The notes: generated from the letters alone by a model not told the origin. DNA of 64,000 bases from Marinobacter nauticus (GCF_019801015.1 NZ_JAHVJZ010000007.1:62001-126000); one strand, 5' to 3'. Positions 23,971 through 33,494 are shown, numbered from the stretch's first letter. Numbers and translations: made by a program.

Positions 23971-25230
23971 ATGAATCGCCTGCTCTACAGCCTGGTGCTG
24001 ACCCTGCTTCTACCCCTGATCCTGCTCTATCTGCTCTGGCGCAGCCGCAAGACGCCGGAGTACCGCCAGCGATGGGGAGAAAGACTGGGGCTGACCCTGC
24101 CCGACGTCACTGACGCCATCGTGGTTCACTGCGCCTCCATGGGAGAGACCCTGGCGGCGGTGCCGCTGATCAAGGCGCTGAAAACCCGCTATCCGGACAA
24201 ACCCATTCTGGTGACCTCTTTTACCCCCAGCGGCTCTGAACAGGTGCGCCAGCGCTTTGGTGACGAAGTCAGCCACTGTTATCTGCCGCTGGACCTGCCT
24301 TTCGCCACGGCCCGATTCATCAAGCGGATTAAGCCGGCCCTGGTGGTGTTGATGGAAACCGAGTTGTGGCCCAACCTGGTGAACCAATGCCACAAGCGCC
24401 AGGTGCCGGTAATGCTCTCCAACGCCCGGATGTCGGAGCGCAGCGCCAGGGGTTATGCCCGCTTCCGCCGACTGACCCGTCCCATGCTGGCGCAGCTGGA
24501 TGCCGTCGCGGCCCAGAGCGCGGATGACGGTGCTCGACTGGTTACCTTGGGGCTGGACCCGGCCAAGCTGACCATCTGCGGCAGCCTGAAATTCGATCTC
24601 GATTTAAGCCACGCCCAGTTGGGCGATCTGAAAAATGCCCGGGAAGCCGGGTTTGGCAGCCGCAAAATCTGGTGTGCCGGGTCCACCCACCCCGGTGAGT
24701 TTGAGCAGGCTCTGTCCGCCCATCGGGCGCTCTTACGCTTCCATCCTGACCTGCTGTTACTGCTGGTGCCCCGTCACCCGGAGCAGTTTGATCACGCCGA
24801 AGCGCTGGCACGCGAAGCGGGCTTCTCGACCGCCCGTCGCAGCGCTGGCGATGCAGTCGATGAAGCGGTTCAGGTGATCATTGGTGACACCATGGGGGAA
24901 CTGCTGACCCTGTATGGCCTGGCCGATGCGGCCTTTGTCGGTGGCAGCCTGATTGACCGTGGCGGGCACAATCCGCTTGAGCCGGCCGCGCTGGCCAAGC
25001 CGGTTCTGATGGGTCCACATTTCTTTAATTTTCAAGAGATTGGCCAGGCCCTGTTGCAGTCTGGCGGCATGGCGTTGGTGAATAATGCCGATGAGCTGGC
25101 GGACCAACTGGAGCATCTGCTCTCCCTGCGCAATCAGGCCGAGCAGATGGGCCATCAGGGCCAGCGTGTCGTCGACACCAACCGCGGCGCCACTGAGCGT
25201 CAGCTAGCGCTGGCCAGTTCGCTGCTGTAA
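23971..25230 (+). CDS. waaA: Kdo transferase WaaA
   Basis: 419 residues. It adds 3-deoxy-manno-octulosonate (Kdo) from CMP-Kdo to lipid IVA at the inner membrane. An N-terminal membrane anchor (LYSLVLTLLLPLILLYLLW) precedes the N-terminal GT-B domain with 'VHCASMGETLAAVPLIKAL' and 'KPALVVLMETELWPNL'; the C-terminal domain has 'CAGSTHPGEFEQAL', 'LVPRHPEQFD' and 'AFVGGSLIDRGGHNPLEPAA'. The kdkA partner suggests a single-Kdo, phosphorylated core, so this WaaA may be monofunctional. Its 3' end overlaps the convergent kdkA gene by 31 bp. Confidence 0.95.
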   Translation: MNRLLYSLVLTLLLPLILLYLLWRSRKTPEYRQRWGERLGLTLPDVTDAIVVHCASMGETLAAVPLIKALKTRYPDKPILVTSFTPSGSEQVRQRFGDEVSHCYLPLDLPFATARFIKRIKPALVVLMETELWPNLVNQCHKRQVPVMLSNARMSERSARGYARFRRLTRPMLAQLDAVAAQSADDGARLVTLGLDPAKLTICGSLKFDLDLSHAQLGDLKNAREAGFGSRKIWCAGSTHPGEFEQALSAHRALLRFHPDLLLLLVPRHPEQFDHAEALAREAGFSTARRSAGDAVDEAVQVIIGDTMGELLTLYGLADAAFVGGSLIDRGGHNPLEPAALAKPVLMGPHFFNFQEIGQALLQSGGMALVNNADELADQLEHLLSLRNQAEQMGHQGQRVVDTNRGATERQLALASSLL

Positions 25231-25931
25231 CCCGCCATCAACGCCGCCCAATCGGTGGCATCGTCATACTGCAATCCGTCTACCCGCCCCTGCTCTTTGA
25301 GCAGGGAGCGGTGCAGTCGCGCCATATTGGCTTGCTGCCAACCCGCTTGTGGCGTTTTCAGCTCGCCGCGATCAAAGTCGATCAGGTAGAACGCGCCGTG
25401 ACTCAGCAGGACATTGCGGGCGTTCAGATCCGCGTGGTACACGCCGGCATTGTGAAAACGGGCCAGCACGCGCCCCAGCGCCTGCCACTGTTCCAGACTC
25501 ATCCGCCCTGCGCTCAGTACCTTAACCAGATCCCGGCTGTCTGGAATCATCACGGTAATCAGATCCGCACGGTAATTCAGCCCGGCTCGGGTCAACCGGG
25601 CAGCAATTGGGGTTGCGACTGGCAGCCCTTTCTCCTTCAGCGCGACCATCAATTCCAGCTCCTGCCAGGGTCGGGACCGCCGCTCGCCCAGATAGAGATA
25701 GCCATCCCTGAATACCTTGCCCGGCAGCCCGCCACGCCAGTAATGGCGCAACACGTAAGTCTGCCCGTCCTGTTGAAAGAACCAGGCCGGATTGCGTCCG
25801 GAGCTGTCTGAACTTCCGGTCACCCAGTTCTGAGCAGACAACCAGCCTGGCTCAAACCAATCGGCATTGAGCATCGCGGGGGCATCAGGGGCCAGATAGA
25901 CTCGATGAGGGGGGAAGCTTAGGATCTTCAT
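25200..25931 (-). CDS. kdkA: 3-deoxy-D-manno-octulosonic acid kinase
   Basis: 243 residues. KdkA phosphorylates Kdo at O-4 in bacteria whose LPS has one Kdo. It is a kinase-fold protein: 'YVLRHYWRGGLPGKVFRDGYLY' in the N-lobe, 'GLPVATPIAARLTRAGLNYRADLITVMI', the catalytic loop 'YHADLNARNVLL' with HxDLNxxN, and 'FYLIDFDRGEL' in place of DFG. The arrangement is convergent with waaA and the two coding ends overlap. Confidence 0.9.
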   Translation of the reverse strand: MKILSFPPHRVYLAPDAPAMLNADWFEPGWLSAQNWVTGSSDSSGRNPAWFFQQDGQTYVLRHYWRGGLPGKVFRDGYLYLGERRSRPWQELELMVALKEKGLPVATPIAARLTRAGLNYRADLITVMIPDSRDLVKVLSAGRMSLEQWQALGRVLARFHNAGVYHADLNARNVLLSHGAFYLIDFDRGELKTPQAGWQQANMARLHRSLLKEQGRVDGLQYDDATDWAALMAGYSSELASAS

Positions 25932-26000
25932 GGGCTTTTCCTTGGTAGAAGCCGGCCATTTTATTTACACTTGCCCCACCTCGGCAAATTTTGGCCCGGA

Positions 26001-27059
26001 ATGTCCACGACCGCCCTCCCGCTCACCGCCCCGAAACAGCTCTGCATACTGCGCCTCTCTGCCATTGGGGATGTTTGTCATGCCGTCGCGGCGGTACAGG
26101 CGATCCAGCGCCGCCACCCCGACACCCACATCACCTGGGTGGTCGGAAAAATCGAAGCGGCCCTGTTGGATGGACTCCCCGGCGTCGAATTGGTGGTCTT
26201 CGACAAACGCAAAGGGCTGAAGGGATACCGCGAACTCTGGCACCGCCTCAGACACCGACACTTTGATGTGCTGCTGCATATGCAGGTGGCGCTGCGGGCA
26301 TCCGCAGCCTCCCTGGGCATTAAAGCCCGGGTCAAAGTTGGTTTTGATCGGGCCCGGGCCAAAGAGGGGCAGTGGTTGTTTACCAATCATCGTATCGCCC
26401 CTCAGCCGCAACCCCATGTCCTCGATGGCTTTATGGAGTTTGCCCGAACGGTTGGTGTCACCGATACCGTGCCGCAATGGACGATGCCGCTGTCGGATGC
26501 CGATCTGGCCTTCGCTCGCCAGCGGATCCCGGAGCACACCCCGACGGTGCTGATCTGCGCCTCTGCCAGCAAGACCGAGCGCAACTGGCTGCCCGAGCGA
26601 TACGCCGCCGTAGCGGATCACCTGGTCGCAAAGGGCTATCAGGTCCTGCTCTGTGGTGGCCCCGCGAAACAGGAGCATGAACTGGCCAGCGCCATTCTTG
26701 CCGCTGCCGCCACGCCGCTGCCTAACCTGGTGGGCCAGACCAGCCTGAAGGGTCTGTTGGCGCTGATTCAAAGGGCCGATCTGGTGCTGGCACCGGACAC
26801 CGGCCCCGCTCATATGGCGGTCACCCAGGGCACACCCGTGGTGGCATTGATGGCCCACTCCAATCCCGCCCGAACCGGGCCGTATGGTCAGCAAGCCACC
26901 ATCGTGTCCTGCTATCAAACCCACATCGAGGCTCAGCACCGCCGTCCCCTGGCTGAGCTGCCCTGGGGCGTTCGAGCCAAAGGCCACGGCCTGATGAGCC
27001 ACATCTCCATCGAGCAAGTGATCGATGCATTAAATCGGGCGTTGCCACAAAACCGCTGA
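26001..27059 (+). CDS. Glycosyltransferase family 9 (heptosyltransferase-like)
   Basis: 352 residues from the ATG at 26001; an upstream in-frame TTG at 25971 has no ribosome site. Features: 'LCILRLSAIGDVCHAVAAVQAI' with the catalytic Asp of GT9, 'HITWVVGKIEAALLDGLPGVE', 'VLICASASKTERNWLPERYAAVADHL' and 'LVLAPDTGPAHMAVTQGTPVVAL', all typical of WaaC/WaaF/WaaQ enzymes that build the heptose inner core. Which heptose linkage it makes cannot be told from sequence. Confidence 0.88.
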   Translation: MSTTALPLTAPKQLCILRLSAIGDVCHAVAAVQAIQRRHPDTHITWVVGKIEAALLDGLPGVELVVFDKRKGLKGYRELWHRLRHRHFDVLLHMQVALRASAASLGIKARVKVGFDRARAKEGQWLFTNHRIAPQPQPHVLDGFMEFARTVGVTDTVPQWTMPLSDADLAFARQRIPEHTPTVLICASASKTERNWLPERYAAVADHLVAKGYQVLLCGGPAKQEHELASAILAAAATPLPNLVGQTSLKGLLALIQRADLVLAPDTGPAHMAVTQGTPVVALMAHSNPARTGPYGQQATIVSCYQTHIEAQHRRPLAELPWGVRAKGHGLMSHISIEQVIDALNRALPQNR

Positions 27060-27127
27060 AATCACGGCATATACTGTTTATTCAACCGCATTCAGTTTGA
27101 TATCACTGCCGTGAGGGACCTCAGAGA

Positions 27128-28468
27128 ATGAAAGTCACTGTATTTGGCGTGGGCTATGTCGGCCTGGTGCAAGCCACCGTTTTGGCAGAGGTCGGTCACG
27201 ATGTGTGTTGCGTCGATGTGGACCAGGCCAAGATAGACCGACTGAACCAGGGCCTCATCCCGATCTATGAGCCCGGTCTGGAGCCCATGGTCAGGCACAA
27301 TTACGATGCCGGTCGACTGACGTTTACCACGGACGCCGCAAAGGGTGTCCATCACGGGCAGGTCCAGTTTATCGCAGTGGGCACCCCTCCGGATGAAGAC
27401 GGCAGCGCCGACCTCCAGTATGTTCTGGCCGTTGCCGAAACCATCGCCCGCCATATGGAGTCCGCCAAAGTGGTGGTGGACAAATCCACCGTCCCCGTGG
27501 GCACCGCAGACAAGGTTAAAGCCCGCATCGCATCGGTGTTGTCGGAGCGTGGTCTGAGCCTGGCGTTCCATGTGGTGTCCAATCCGGAATTCCTGAAGGA
27601 GGGAGCGGCGGTCAGCGATTGCATGCGCCCGGACCGTATCGTGATCGGCAGCGACAGCGATGAAGCCATTGACGTCATGCGCGAGCTTTACGAGCCCTTC
27701 AACCGCCAGCAGGACCGGACAGTGGTGATGGACGTGCGCAGCGCCGAACTGACCAAGTACGCCGCCAACTGCATGCTGGCCACCAAGATCTCCTTTATGA
27801 ACGAAATGGCCAATCTCGCGGAAAAACTGGGGGCCGACATTGAAGCGGTGCGTCGCGGTATCGGCTCCGATCCCCGTATCGGCTACCACTTTATCTATCC
27901 GGGCTGCGGTTACGGTGGCTCCTGCTTTCCGAAAGACGTCCAGGCGCTGATCCGCACCGCCGACAGCATCGGCCACGATGCCTGGATCCTGAAAGCGGTA
28001 GAGCGCGTGAACGAGGCGCAGAAGAGCGTGTTGGTCCGCAATATCCGCCGCCACTTTGGTGATAACCTGCCTGGCCGAACCATTGCGTTGTGGGGGCTGG
28101 CCTTCAAGCCCAATACCGATGACATGCGCGAAGCCCCCAGCCGGGTGATATTGAACGCCTTGTGGGAAGCCGGTGTCACAGTGCAGGCTTACGATCCGGA
28201 AGCGATGGAGGAGACTCAACGCATTTTCGGCCAGCGGGACGATCTGATGCTGATGGGCACCAAGGAGTCGGCGCTCAAGGGAGCCGATGCTCTGGTGATC
28301 TGCACCGAGTGGCAGGCCTTCCGGGCCCCGGATTTTGACTTTATTCAACAGGAACTTAGCCAGCCGGTGATTTTTGACGGGCGCAACCTGTATGATCCCG
28401 ACCGTCTGGCCAAGCGCGGTTTTCATTACTACGGCATCGGTCGTGGCCTTAGTGTGATTCAGGAGTAA
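27128..28468 (+). CDS. ugd: UDP-glucose 6-dehydrogenase
   Basis: 446 residues. It oxidises UDP-glucose to UDP-glucuronate with two NAD+. The NAD site is '[17 protein letters not shown]'; further marks are '[14 protein letters not shown]', '[14 protein letters not shown]', '[21 protein letters not shown]' and the catalytic C266 in '[14 protein letters not shown]'. The next gene, 2 bp downstream, is a UDP-glucuronate epimerase, so the pair makes UDP-galacturonate, a common acidic sugar of LPS cores and O-chains. Confidence 0.95.
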   Translation: MKVTVFGVGYVGLVQATVLAEVGHDVCCVDVDQAKIDRLNQGLIPIYEPGLEPMVRHNYDAGRLTFTTDAAKGVHHGQVQFIAVGTPPDEDGSADLQYVLAVAETIARHMESAKVVVDKSTVPVGTADKVKARIASVLSERGLSLAFHVVSNPEFLKEGAAVSDCMRPDRIVIGSDSDEAIDVMRELYEPFNRQQDRTVVMDVRSAELTKYAANCMLATKISFMNEMANLAEKLGADIEAVRRGIGSDPRIGYHFIYPGCGYGGSCFPKDVQALIRTADSIGHDAWILKAVERVNEAQKSVLVRNIRRHFGDNLPGRTIALWGLAFKPNTDDMREAPSRVILNALWEAGVTVQAYDPEAMEETQRIFGQRDDLMLMGTKESALKGADALVICTEWQAFRAPDFDFIQQELSQPVIFDGRNLYDPDRLAKRGFHYYGIGRGLSVIQE

Positions 28469-28470
28469 GA

Positions 28471-29472
28471 ATGAAAGTGTTAGTTACCGGCGCCGCCGGT
28501 TTTATCGGGTTCTACGTCAGCCAGCGTCTTCTCGAACAAGGCCATCAGGTGGTCGGCCTGGACAACCTCAACGACTACTACGATGTCAGCCTGAAAGAAG
28601 CCCGTCTGGCCGAGCTCACCCCATCGGCACAGTTTGAATTTGTGCGGCTGGACCTGTCCGACCGCGACGGCATGGCGACACTGTTCCAGCAACATCAGTT
28701 CGACCGGGTCGTACACCTGGCCGCTCAGGCGGGCGTACGTTACTCACTGGACAACCCGATGGCCTACGTCGACAGCAACCTGACCGGCATGGTGACCATT
28801 CTGGAAGGCTGCCGTCAGACCAAAGTGCCTCACCTGGTCTACGCCAGCTCCTCCTCGGTGTATGGCCTGAACAAGAAAGTGCCCTTCGCCGAAGCGGACG
28901 CCGTGGACCACCCTGTCAGCCTCTACGCGGCCACCAAAAAGTCCAACGAGCTGATGGCCCACACCTACAGCCACCTCTACGGCATCCCGACCACTGGCCT
29001 GCGCTTCTTTACCGTATACGGCCCCTGGGGTCGTCCGGATATGGCCGCCTTTAAATTCACCCAGAAGATCCTCGCCGGCGAACCCATCGACGTGTACAAC
29101 TACGGCAAACTGAGCCGTGACTTCACTTACGTTGATGACATCGTGGAGGGGATTCTGCGGGTGATGGAGGCGCCGCCGGTTGCCGATGCCGACCGTCCCT
29201 GCGACCGCCCGGATCGCTCCAGCGCCCCCTACGCCCTGTACAACATCGGCAACCACCAACCGGTGGAGCTGCTGACCTTCATTCAGACCCTGGAGCAGGC
29301 ACTGGGAGTGAAAGCAGAGCTGAATATGATGCCGATGCAGCCTGGTGACGTGTACACCACTTACGCCGATACCGACAATCTGCGTCAGGCCGTTGGGTTC
29401 AGCCCTGACACCTCTCTGGCGGATGGATTACAGCGATTTGCCGACTGGTATCGTCGTTACTACCAGATCTGA
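28471..29472 (+). CDS. UDP-glucuronate 4-epimerase-type NAD-dependent epimerase
   Basis: 333 residues, extended SDR fold. NAD motif 'GAAGFIGFYVSQRL', then 'HLAAQAGVRYSLDNPMAYVDSNL', 'YASSSSVYG', the Y152-x3-K156 catalytic pair in 'LYAATKKSNE', and 'FFTVYGPWGRPDMA'. This combination is characteristic of UDP-glucuronate 4-epimerases (LpsL/CapI/WcaG group). A good AGGAG lies ahead of the ATG. Functional coupling to ugd is strong because of the 2-bp gap. Followed by an intrinsic terminator. Confidence 0.9.
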   Translation: MKVLVTGAAGFIGFYVSQRLLEQGHQVVGLDNLNDYYDVSLKEARLAELTPSAQFEFVRLDLSDRDGMATLFQQHQFDRVVHLAAQAGVRYSLDNPMAYVDSNLTGMVTILEGCRQTKVPHLVYASSSSVYGLNKKVPFAEADAVDHPVSLYAATKKSNELMAHTYSHLYGIPTTGLRFFTVYGPWGRPDMAAFKFTQKILAGEPIDVYNYGKLSRDFTYVDDIVEGILRVMEAPPVADADRPCDRPDRSSAPYALYNIGNHQPVELLTFIQTLEQALGVKAELNMMPMQPGDVYTTYADTDNLRQAVGFSPDTSLADGLQRFADWYRRYYQI

Positions 29473-29486
29473 GTCAGAAAACCGGA

Positions 29487-29524
29487 AAAAAAGCTGGGGT
29501 TTCATCAAGAAGCCCAGCTTTTCA
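29487..29524 (+). terminator. Rho-independent terminator after the ugd-epimerase pair
   Basis: AAAAGCTGGG (29489-29498) and CCCAGCTTTT (29513-29522) form a 10-bp stem with a 14-base loop. Confidence 0.8.
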
Positions 29525-29585
29525 CTGGAAACCCAGCGCTTTCGGAGAGTAAGTTAAAAGGTCAGCATCCATTGTGAGGTCTGAC

Positions 29586-30692
29586 ATGCCCCCGATCCGC
29601 GCCTTGGTCATTGAGCGGGAATACCGCGCCAACATCAATCCGATTCGACCCGAAGCGGCCCAGATTGCCGGCCTCCATCGAAGTGGCGAAGTGACGGTTA
29701 CGGTGATGTGCAATCCCGGCAGCATCCTCGAGGGCTACTACCGGGAGCACGGCATTGAGGTGATCACCCAACCGCTGGAACGTAAGCTCTCCTGGCAGGC
29801 CATCTCCCACATCCGTCGGGTCATCAAAGCCCGCCAAATCCAGATCCTCCACCTGTTTTCCAATACTCCGGTGAGCAATGGCGCCACCGCCGCCATCGGA
29901 CTGCCGGTCAAAGTGATCGCCTACCGGGGCCAAACCGGCAACATCCGCCGCATGGATCCCACCAGCTACCTGTCGATGCTTCATCCACGCATCGACAAAA
30001 TCATCTGCGTGGCTAAGGCGGTCGAACAGGACCTGGCACAACACGTCTCCCACCCCGACCAGAAGCTGGTGACGGTGTACAAGGGCCATGACCCGAGCTG
30101 GTATCAGAATCCCCCCGCCGACCTCTCCAGCCTGGCTTTGCCAAAAGGTGCCTTTACCCTCTCATTGGTCGCCAATCTGCGGCCGAGGAAAGGGCTTCAG
30201 GTGCTGATGGATGCCACTCACCATTGGCCACAGGGTCATCAGATCCACCTGCTGCTGGTGGGCGCAGATCCTGGCGATCCCAGGATCCAGAAGATGATTG
30301 CCGAAAGTGGCTGTCCGGACCAGATCCACCCGATGGGGTGGCGCAATGACGCCCCGGAGGTGGCGGCGTCCTGTGACCTCACCGTACTGCCTACCCTGAA
30401 GCGAGAGGGGTTATGCCGGGCTGTTCTGGAAGCCAACTCTTACGGAACACCGGCGGTGATGTCGGATACCGGGGGCAATGCAGAACTGGTGGCCGATGAG
30501 GAAACCGGGCTGATTGTGCCACCGGGTGATGCGGCAGCGCTGGCCGCCGCCATCTACCGGCTTTACCAGGATCGGGCGTTAACCGAGCGCTTCGGCAAAG
30601 CGGCCCGACAGAGGGTCATCGACCACTTCAATGTTGAGCAAGGCGTGGCTGCCACCCTGAAGGTTTACCGGGAACTGGCCGCCGGGGATTAA
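29586..30692 (+). CDS. Glycosyltransferase family 4
   Basis: 368 residues from the ATG at 29586, preceded by GAGGT; a GTG four codons earlier is possible. GT-B fold: an N-terminal domain with 'LHRSGEVTVTVMCNPGS', then the donor domain with 'LSLVANLRPRKGLQVLMDA', 'IHLLLVGADPGDPRIQ', and the GT4 ExxE-type motif in 'LKREGLCRAVLEANSYGTPAVMSDTGGNAELV'. Donor and acceptor are unknown; the locus suggests LPS core or side-chain assembly. The 3' end overlaps the convergent tagD-like gene by 4 bp. Confidence 0.88.
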   Translation: MPPIRALVIEREYRANINPIRPEAAQIAGLHRSGEVTVTVMCNPGSILEGYYREHGIEVITQPLERKLSWQAISHIRRVIKARQIQILHLFSNTPVSNGATAAIGLPVKVIAYRGQTGNIRRMDPTSYLSMLHPRIDKIICVAKAVEQDLAQHVSHPDQKLVTVYKGHDPSWYQNPPADLSSLALPKGAFTLSLVANLRPRKGLQVLMDATHHWPQGHQIHLLLVGADPGDPRIQKMIAESGCPDQIHPMGWRNDAPEVAASCDLTVLPTLKREGLCRAVLEANSYGTPAVMSDTGGNAELVADEETGLIVPPGDAAALAAAIYRLYQDRALTERFGKAARQRVIDHFNVEQGVAATLKVYRELAAGD

Positions 30693-31087
30693 CGCTGCGG
30701 AACCGAGCGAACCACCTCAATCAGTTCGGTGGTTGAGATGGCAGGCGTGCGTGGCAGGTAATGCACTTCGCATAAGCGCTTCAGCTCATCAAACTTGCCA
30801 GCCCAGTCATCGCCCATCACCAGACAATCGGCCTGATGCTGACGAATGTAGTCGGGCTTCAGCGCCAGGCTCTCCTCAAGAAACACCTCATCCACGCAGG
30901 ACAAAGCGGAAAGGATGCGCATGCGGTCCTGCTGATTGCAGATGGGATAACGGCCCTTTTTTTCCAGGTTCAGCGCGTCCGAAGAGACCCCGACCACCAG
31001 GCTGCTGCCCATGGCACGGGCGCGCTCCAGAATATTGAGGTGACCGACGTGAAACATGTCGAAAGTGCCAAAGGTGATGATGCGCAT
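30689..31087 (-). CDS. tagD: Glycerol-3-phosphate cytidylyltransferase (TagD-like)
   Basis: 132 residues, the size of TagD of Gram-positive teichoic acid synthesis. The nucleotidyltransferase signature is complete: 'FGTFDMFHVGHLNILERA' with H13-x2-H16, 'GRYPICNQQDRMRIL', 'MGDDWAGKFDEL' and 'RTPAISTTELI' (113-123). TagD makes CDP-glycerol from CTP and glycerol-3-phosphate. The gene that precedes it on the same strand encodes a CDP-glycerol glycerophosphotransferase-like protein, so both halves of a glycerol-phosphate transfer pathway are present. Confidence 0.88.
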   Translation of the reverse strand: MRIITFGTFDMFHVGHLNILERARAMGSSLVVGVSSDALNLEKKGRYPICNQQDRMRILSALSCVDEVFLEESLALKPDYIRQHQADCLVMGDDWAGKFDELKRLCEVHYLPRTPAISTTELIEVVRSVPQR

Positions 31088-31128
31088 ATAACTCTCTGTC
31101 TGGCCAAATCGCCCTATAGCCTAACGCC

Positions 31129-32145
31129 TCATCGGAGGCGGTAATAGCCCAGCGCCCGGCGGATCTTCAACTTTCGCAACAGATTCCAGGGTTTAGGACG
31201 GGTTCCGTTTTGAATCACCTGCTCAACCGCGTCGAGGACCCGCTCGCTGGCCAGGCCATCCAGCCCGGGGTGCACCTGATCCAGATACTGCCGGATGGAC
31301 GCTTTCAACTCCGCCGAAGGATTGAGCCCCCGGCTCAACTGAGCCGCCAGCGTTGACGGGTCAGAAAAGTCGATCAGGCAATCCTGTGGCTGGCTGTTGC
31401 GATAGGTCACCACCACCTGCCCCATCATCAGGGCTTCCGTCACTGCGCTGGAGGTATCGGAAAGCACCAGGTCACCCTCCCCAAACACCTTCAGCAAATC
31501 CCCTTCGCCGCTGACGGTCAGGTGGGGGCCTTCCAGGGCGCGATAGCGCTCGACCCATTGTGGATCCATCTTGGGGTGAAACTTCACCACGAAGCGGAAC
31601 GCTCCCTGAGCGCTGAGCGCTTTGATCGGCTCGAACAGGTCCGGCACCGAGGTGAGCGCCGGAGAAAAGGTCGGCGCATAAACAATGGTCGGAGGCTCGG
31701 TTTGGGCACGGCCCTGCCCCCCAAGATAGGGGTCCATCTTGGGCCAGCCGGTTTCGATTACTTCAAAGTAGCTGCCATGTTTTGACGACAAGTCGCGAAA
31801 CCGCTCGGTGGTGATGGGTCCATGGGTGCAGTAGAGGTCGAAGAAACCCCGGATGCGGAAGTGGCCCTTCTTTTTCCACTCCAGCCCATGAAACACCTGG
31901 ACCTTCACCCCCGGGAAGAAATCCGGCACCACATTGCCCGGCACAAACACCGCTCTCGGGTTGTAGGCCTGCACCTCTGCCACCGTGCGCAAAGCCAGTT
32001 CCCCCTCAGCCAGACCATCGTGGGCCACTTTATCGCCCTTGAGAAACCAGCGTACTTCGCCGCCCTGAGCCTGAATGGCCGTCTGAAGCGGACGCAAAAT
32101 GGAGAAAGAATAGGGCTGCTCAATGTAAAACAGGTAGCGGTGCAT
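31129..32145 (-). CDS. CDP-glycerol glycerophosphotransferase-family protein
   Basis: 338 residues from the ATG at 32145; the open frame runs further upstream but lacks a ribosome site and family similarity there. TagB/TagF-type features: 'VFHGLEWKKKGHFRIRGFFDLYCTHGPITTERF', 'TIVYAPTFSPALTSVPDLFEPI', 'VVKFHPKMDPQWVERY' and 'DLVLSDTSSAVTEALMMGQVVVTY'. Such enzymes transfer glycerol phosphate from CDP-glycerol. It is shorter than Gram-positive TagF, so single transfer to a glycan is more likely than polymerisation. The tagD-like gene lies 41 bp downstream. Confidence 0.8.
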   Translation of the reverse strand: MHRYLFYIEQPYSFSILRPLQTAIQAQGGEVRWFLKGDKVAHDGLAEGELALRTVAEVQAYNPRAVFVPGNVVPDFFPGVKVQVFHGLEWKKKGHFRIRGFFDLYCTHGPITTERFRDLSSKHGSYFEVIETGWPKMDPYLGGQGRAQTEPPTIVYAPTFSPALTSVPDLFEPIKALSAQGAFRFVVKFHPKMDPQWVERYRALEGPHLTVSGEGDLLKVFGEGDLVLSDTSSAVTEALMMGQVVVTYRNSQPQDCLIDFSDPSTLAAQLSRGLNPSAELKASIRQYLDQVHPGLDGLASERVLDAVEQVIQNGTRPKPWNLLRKLKIRRALGYYRLR

Positions 32146-32379
32146 GTACCCACCAAACCGAATAAGGATGGGGGAATTGTACCGGGCAGCCGAAAAAGGG
32201 GAAGACGGCACCCGCTCTTTGCCGAAGGAGAACGACCCAACCCGATCCACACGTCCGGGCCGGCCCAGGCGATGTTAACTGCCTCGGTGTGACCGTACCG
32301 CAACCCCGGGCGCCAGTTGGTTCATCCCCCCAAATCACGTACTATCTCAGCCTGTTCGCTACCCGGTTCTGGAGTCAGC

Positions 32380-33459
32380 TTGGATTTCTACATCAGCACC
32401 ACCCCCCGGCACTTACTGTTCGCCATTCTGCGTGCCCAGTCCCGCCCGGAAACGTCGGCTCAAATTCTGTTTTTTACCCGTCACCTGGAACAGGATCGTT
32501 GCCAATGGCAACCCGATGGACTGCCTGCGCATATCACGGTGCATTTCCTCTCCTGGCGGGAGATGAAGGATCAGATGGCACTCCGCCCCTGGGGGCTGTG
32601 GATGCGGCTTCGGAACGCCCGAAAGGGTCAGGCATCCAAAGCGCTGGAACGTCAATTCTGTGCCCACCTGGACCGTTTCAGTCCCGGTTTGGGTCAGGCC
32701 CTGAATCACAGTGCCTCACGGCAGTTGTTGATCTTCCATGACCGCAATCCCATTGCCCGCCTCTTCGTCCAGCTGTTCCCCCGATTCGATCTGATCGAAG
32801 ATGGCGAAGGCAACTACATGGAGCGAAAGCTCTCGGGCGTTAAGCGACAGTTGAGGCGCTGGCAAGGGTTGCCGGAAGTGCGGGTTTTTGGCGAAGGCGC
32901 CAAGTGCAGGCATATCCTCGCCCTGCATCCGGAGCAGCTGCCTCAGGCGATTCGGCACAAAGGCCGGGGCATCGATTTTCTCAAGCTGACCCACCCTGAA
33001 ATGCTGCTGAAGTTCTTCAACGTTCAGGACGCGCTGAGTGCCGGTGAACGCAACATTGTGCTGCTGACGCAGCCGCTGGAGCGCCTGGATGCCGGTTCAA
33101 AGTCGCTCAAGAAAAAGGTGTTTGCGGTGCTGTCGGAACGGCTCGCGGAGCGGGGCTATCATACGGTGCTGAAGATCCACCCCCGGGAAGCACCGGAAGA
33201 GTACGCTCACCTGAACGCTCCGGGGGGCGCTCTGGACCCGAGGGTGCCGATTGAAGCGCTGATCCTTGGTGCTGACGCTCCGGTCACGCTGCTGTCGGTG
33301 CAATCCACTGCGGGCTCAGGTTTTGAGTCCTATTGCCGGCCGCTGAAAATGGTCGGGCGGCAGATGAATCAGGCCATCGCCGACTGGGGCAACGATATGG
33401 ACGCCTGGCGCAATGCGCTGGATGTCACCCTGGACAGCGGCAATCCTGCCCACGAGTAA
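32380..33459 (+). CDS. Sialyltransferase-like glycosyltransferase (GT52/polysialyltransferase type)
   Basis: 359 residues from a TTG at 32380, chosen because GGAG lies 5 bases upstream and the family-like start 'DFYISTTPRHLLFAILRAQ' follows; another TTG at 32317 has no such site. Motifs resembling bacterial sialyltransferase families: the opening 'ISTTP', 'DLIEDGEGNYMERK', 'NIVLLTQPLERLDAGSKS', 'TVLKIHPREAPEEY' and 'VTLLSVQSTAGSGFESYCRP'. These enzymes use CMP-activated nonulosonic acids. With CMP-pseudaminate synthesis encoded just downstream, it is a good candidate for the pseudaminyl transferase. Divergent from the CDP-glycerol transferase gene; the 234-bp gap should hold both promoters. 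Confidence 0.6.
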   Translation: MDFYISTTPRHLLFAILRAQSRPETSAQILFFTRHLEQDRCQWQPDGLPAHITVHFLSWREMKDQMALRPWGLWMRLRNARKGQASKALERQFCAHLDRFSPGLGQALNHSASRQLLIFHDRNPIARLFVQLFPRFDLIEDGEGNYMERKLSGVKRQLRRWQGLPEVRVFGEGAKCRHILALHPEQLPQAIRHKGRGIDFLKLTHPEMLLKFFNVQDALSAGERNIVLLTQPLERLDAGSKSLKKKVFAVLSERLAERGYHTVLKIHPREAPEEYAHLNAPGGALDPRVPIEALILGADAPVTLLSVQSTAGSGFESYCRPLKMVGRQMNQAIADWGNDMDAWRNALDVTLDSGNPAHE

Positions 33460-33463
33460 GCAC

Positions 33464-33491
33464 AAAAAAGGCCACCTCCGGGGTGGCCTTT
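33464..33491. terminator. Bidirectional terminator between convergent glycosyltransferase genes
   Basis: AGGCCACC (33469-33476) and GGTGGCCT (33482-33489) form an 8-bp stem, loop TCCGG, with A-run before and T-run after. Confidence 0.88.
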
Positions 33492-33494
33492 CTG

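Noticed and set aside
32146-32250. Upstream extension of the CDP-glycerol transferase to 32250
   Set aside because: No ribosome site and no family similarity before the ATG at 32145; the extension would occupy the divergent promoter region.
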